The notes beneath the pieces were generated by a model, which ran no database searches, was not told the origin of the DNA, and saw nothing but the letters and a program-made list of their open reading frames with translations. Below are positions 63,966 to 64,000 of a stretch of DNA of 64,000 bases, piece after piece. Position 1 is the stretch's first letter. Each line of letters begins with the position of its first letter. Source of the DNA: Anodontia alba (lineage: Eukaryota; Mollusca; Bivalvia; Lucinida; Lucinidae); assembly GCA_964016985.1 (NCBI GenBank), contig OZ024831.1, positions 21,876,609 through 21,940,608 of the forward strand. Direction: 5' to 3'. The position numbers and the translations under genes were made by a program.

Positions 63966-64000
63966 AATGGAGCAATGTTCACTCTTCCACACATCTGTCA

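Overview
The window is animal nuclear DNA: AT-rich, with small exons separated by kilobase introns with GT-AG ends, and packed with short inverted-repeat (MITE-like) elements, tRNA-derived SINEs and one dead mariner. The style (dense hairpin MITEs, tRNA-SINEs, tandem arrays full of TGACCTTGACC motifs) suggests a mollusc, probably a bivalve. That is an inference; no taxonomic marker gene is present.

One gene is well supported. On the minus strand, from 39091 down to 10519, eleven exons join in frame into about 573 residues of the C-terminal five-sixths of an ABCG1/ABCG4-type half-transporter. They carry the Q-loop, the LSGGQ signature, Walker B, D-loop and H-loop, a variable linker, six membrane helices and the natural stop. 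All splice phases agree and no lesion is seen, so the gene looks functional. The start and the Walker A exon are not recognised up to 64000 and probably lie beyond the window. Positions 1-10518 are downstream of the gene; 39092-64000 appears to be 5' intron or upstream DNA.

Nearly everything else is repeats. Family names here are mine. A, B and L are bounded by TTAA (piggyBac-like): A ends in CCCTTGTCCTGCTGAA, B has a hairpin containing the octamer ATTTGCAT (subtype B2 ends in CCCTTAAAGYGYCAATCAC), L ends in CCCTTAAAGCGCCA. C has ends CATAGCTC...GAGCTATG and a hairpin with GAAGCGCCTC (variant Cv ends in TTTGGTGATAATT). D has pogo-like ends CAGTCGACTCTCGTTATCTC. E ends in CACAACCTCTTTATAA, F in GGGCCCAGTTGTTCAAA, I in CCGTATTTACCCTAAGTATT, J in AAAACCTACAATAAGAC, M in ACGGTAAATGTCCTAAAA, N in TACCGTATTCGACCTAATTA; K is a looser group. 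G, H and P are SINE types. A, I, J, K, L and M, although their ends differ, share one hairpin collar (GCAAACAGTGTAGAYCYRGATCAG, read in pieces).

The most notable feature is in the intron at 17132-18640. A 30-bp minisatellite begins exactly at an exon end, and its unit is the last 20 bases of that exon plus the first 10 bases of the intron, so a GTAAGT splice donor is repeated many times. The first six donors are spaced exactly 30 bp apart and in frame, so using a downstream one would add 10 residues per unit at the end of membrane helix 2 without a frameshift.
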